A DNA stretch of 64,000 nt from CAWBRY01 sp963791295 (GTDB lineage: Bacteria; Bacteroidota; Bacteroidia; Chitinophagales; Chitinophagaceae). The stretch covers positions 1-64,000 of the forward strand of contig CAWBRY010000005.1 of assembly GCA_963791295.1 (NCBI GenBank), in the 5' to 3' direction. Positions within the stretch are counted from its first letter, which is position 1; every line of letters starts with the position of its first letter. Shown here one piece after another: positions 63,628 to 64,000 of the stretch. A program made the position numbers and the translations under genes. The notes under the pieces are model-generated. The model was given only the letters and a program-made list of their open reading frames with translations, did not search any database and was not told the origin of the DNA.

Positions 63628-64000
63628 TTACAATTTCTGATCTTCAATTTCAAAAATAGCTTCGATCTCAACGGCTACGTTCCCCGGCAAAGATCCCATC
63701 CCCACGGCACTTCGAACACCAATCCCATTTTCTTCGCCCCAGAGTTCGGCAAAGAGTTGACTGCAACCATTGATTATTACTGGGTGCTTTTCATAATCAT
63801 CAGAGCAGTTCACCATACCTAAGAGCTTGATCACCCTTTTTACCTTACCCAGATCTCCCAATCTGCCTTTGATGGATGTCAACATCGCAAGACCGCATTG
63901 ACGGGCAGCCATTTTTCCCTCCTCTTCAGTCAGGTCCTTTCCCAACTTACCCGTGATCGTAGTGCCATCTGCATTGACTGAAACATGACCCGAAACGTAG
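63628..64000 (-). CDS. RidA-family protein, partial (5' end beyond the window)
   Basis: The frame is open to the right edge, about 123 residues visible. It reads VSGHVSVNADGTTITGKLGKDLTEEEGKMAARQCGLAMLTSIKGRLGDLGKVKRVI in part, the RidA/YjgF pattern, and ends SAVGMGSLPGNVAVEIEAIFE (Arg in GIGVRSAVG binds the substrate carboxylate; the final Glu is typical). RidA enzymes deaminate enamine/imine products of PLP enzymes. Within a presumed operon with the downstream D-threonine aldolase-like gene, 4 bp away. Confidence 0.88.
   Translation of the reverse strand, partial: YVSGHVSVNADGTTITGKLGKDLTEEEGKMAARQCGLAMLTSIKGRLGDLGKVKRVIKLLGMVNCSDDYEKHPVIINGCSQLFAELWGEENGIGVRSAVGMGSLPGNVAVEIEAIFEIEDQKL

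Noticed and set aside
1..64000. tRNA, rRNA, transposase, integrase or defence genes
   Set aside because: No tRNA-like arms with a GGTTCRA T-loop, no rRNA segments and no such protein families were seen in the reading; a covariance-model scan would be decisive.

Overview
The window reads as chromosomal core DNA of a Bacteroidota, most likely order Chitinophagales, family Chitinophagaceae. The phylum rests on: a C-terminal type IX secretion sorting domain at 61121-62392; promoters of the form TTG-N19/20-TAnnTTTG; almost no Shine-Dalgarno sequences; and families largely confined to the phylum (DUF4270, GSCFA, OmpA with TSP3 repeats, the one-domain glycogen-synthase-like protein beside panC). The family-level guess is inference. 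I see no rRNA or tRNA gene, CRISPR array, insertion sequence, prophage or defence island. The DNA is gene-dense (about 56 genes) and mostly housekeeping.

Layout. 1-560: 3' end of the tail-specific protease Prc on the + strand. 570-14078, all on the - strand: DinB-like protein, exported serine hydrolase, exported subtilase, OmpA/TSP3 outer-membrane protein, ALDH7-type dehydrogenase, panB, a Ppx/GppA phosphatase next to polyphosphate kinase ppk1, a heptose-phosphate adenylyltransferase, a YbhN-type membrane protein and panC. 14211-21910, + strand: GT5-like protein, DUF4270 lipoprotein, metK, rlmB-like methyltransferase, HMG-CoA-lyase-like protein, GSCFA protein, galK. 21900-23598, - strand: APH-fold kinase and miaE. 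23741-30061, + strand: rpsO, pnp, prmA, plsY, an M48 lipoprotein, a small conserved protein and a CYTH protein. dnaG follows on the - strand, then on the + strand an exported unknown, a coiled-coil protein and an EF-G paralogue (to 36135).

36136-64000 is more accessory: a frameshifted alpha/beta hydrolase with an AraC regulator; an astacin-like protease; an operon of GMC oxidoreductase, gluconate-dehydrogenase-type subunit 3 and an isoprenoid-synthase-like protein; a pullulanase; a four-gene signalling operon (porin-like protein, PstS-like binding protein, sensor kinase, receiver-adenylate cyclase); an exported three-rhodanese protein opposite an exported Ppx-like protein; an RNA methyltransferase; ferritin; S10 peptidase; an RRM protein; S1/P1 nuclease; glycerate kinase with a GntP permease; a T9SS cargo; and a D-threonine-aldolase-like enzyme with RidA.

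Two themes deserve attention. First, at least four, probably five, single-base frame disruptions sit in otherwise well-preserved genes (panB, ppk1 twice, an alpha/beta hydrolase, possibly the start of the RNA methyltransferase). This looks more like residual indels in a long-read assembly than gene decay. Second, the best candidates for undescribed biology are the binding-protein/kinase/adenylate-cyclase operon at 45359-49698, the GMC/isoprenoid-like operon at 39835-43314, and a short - strand transcript at about 53390-53518 with a perfect Shine-Dalgarno in a phylum that hardly uses one.
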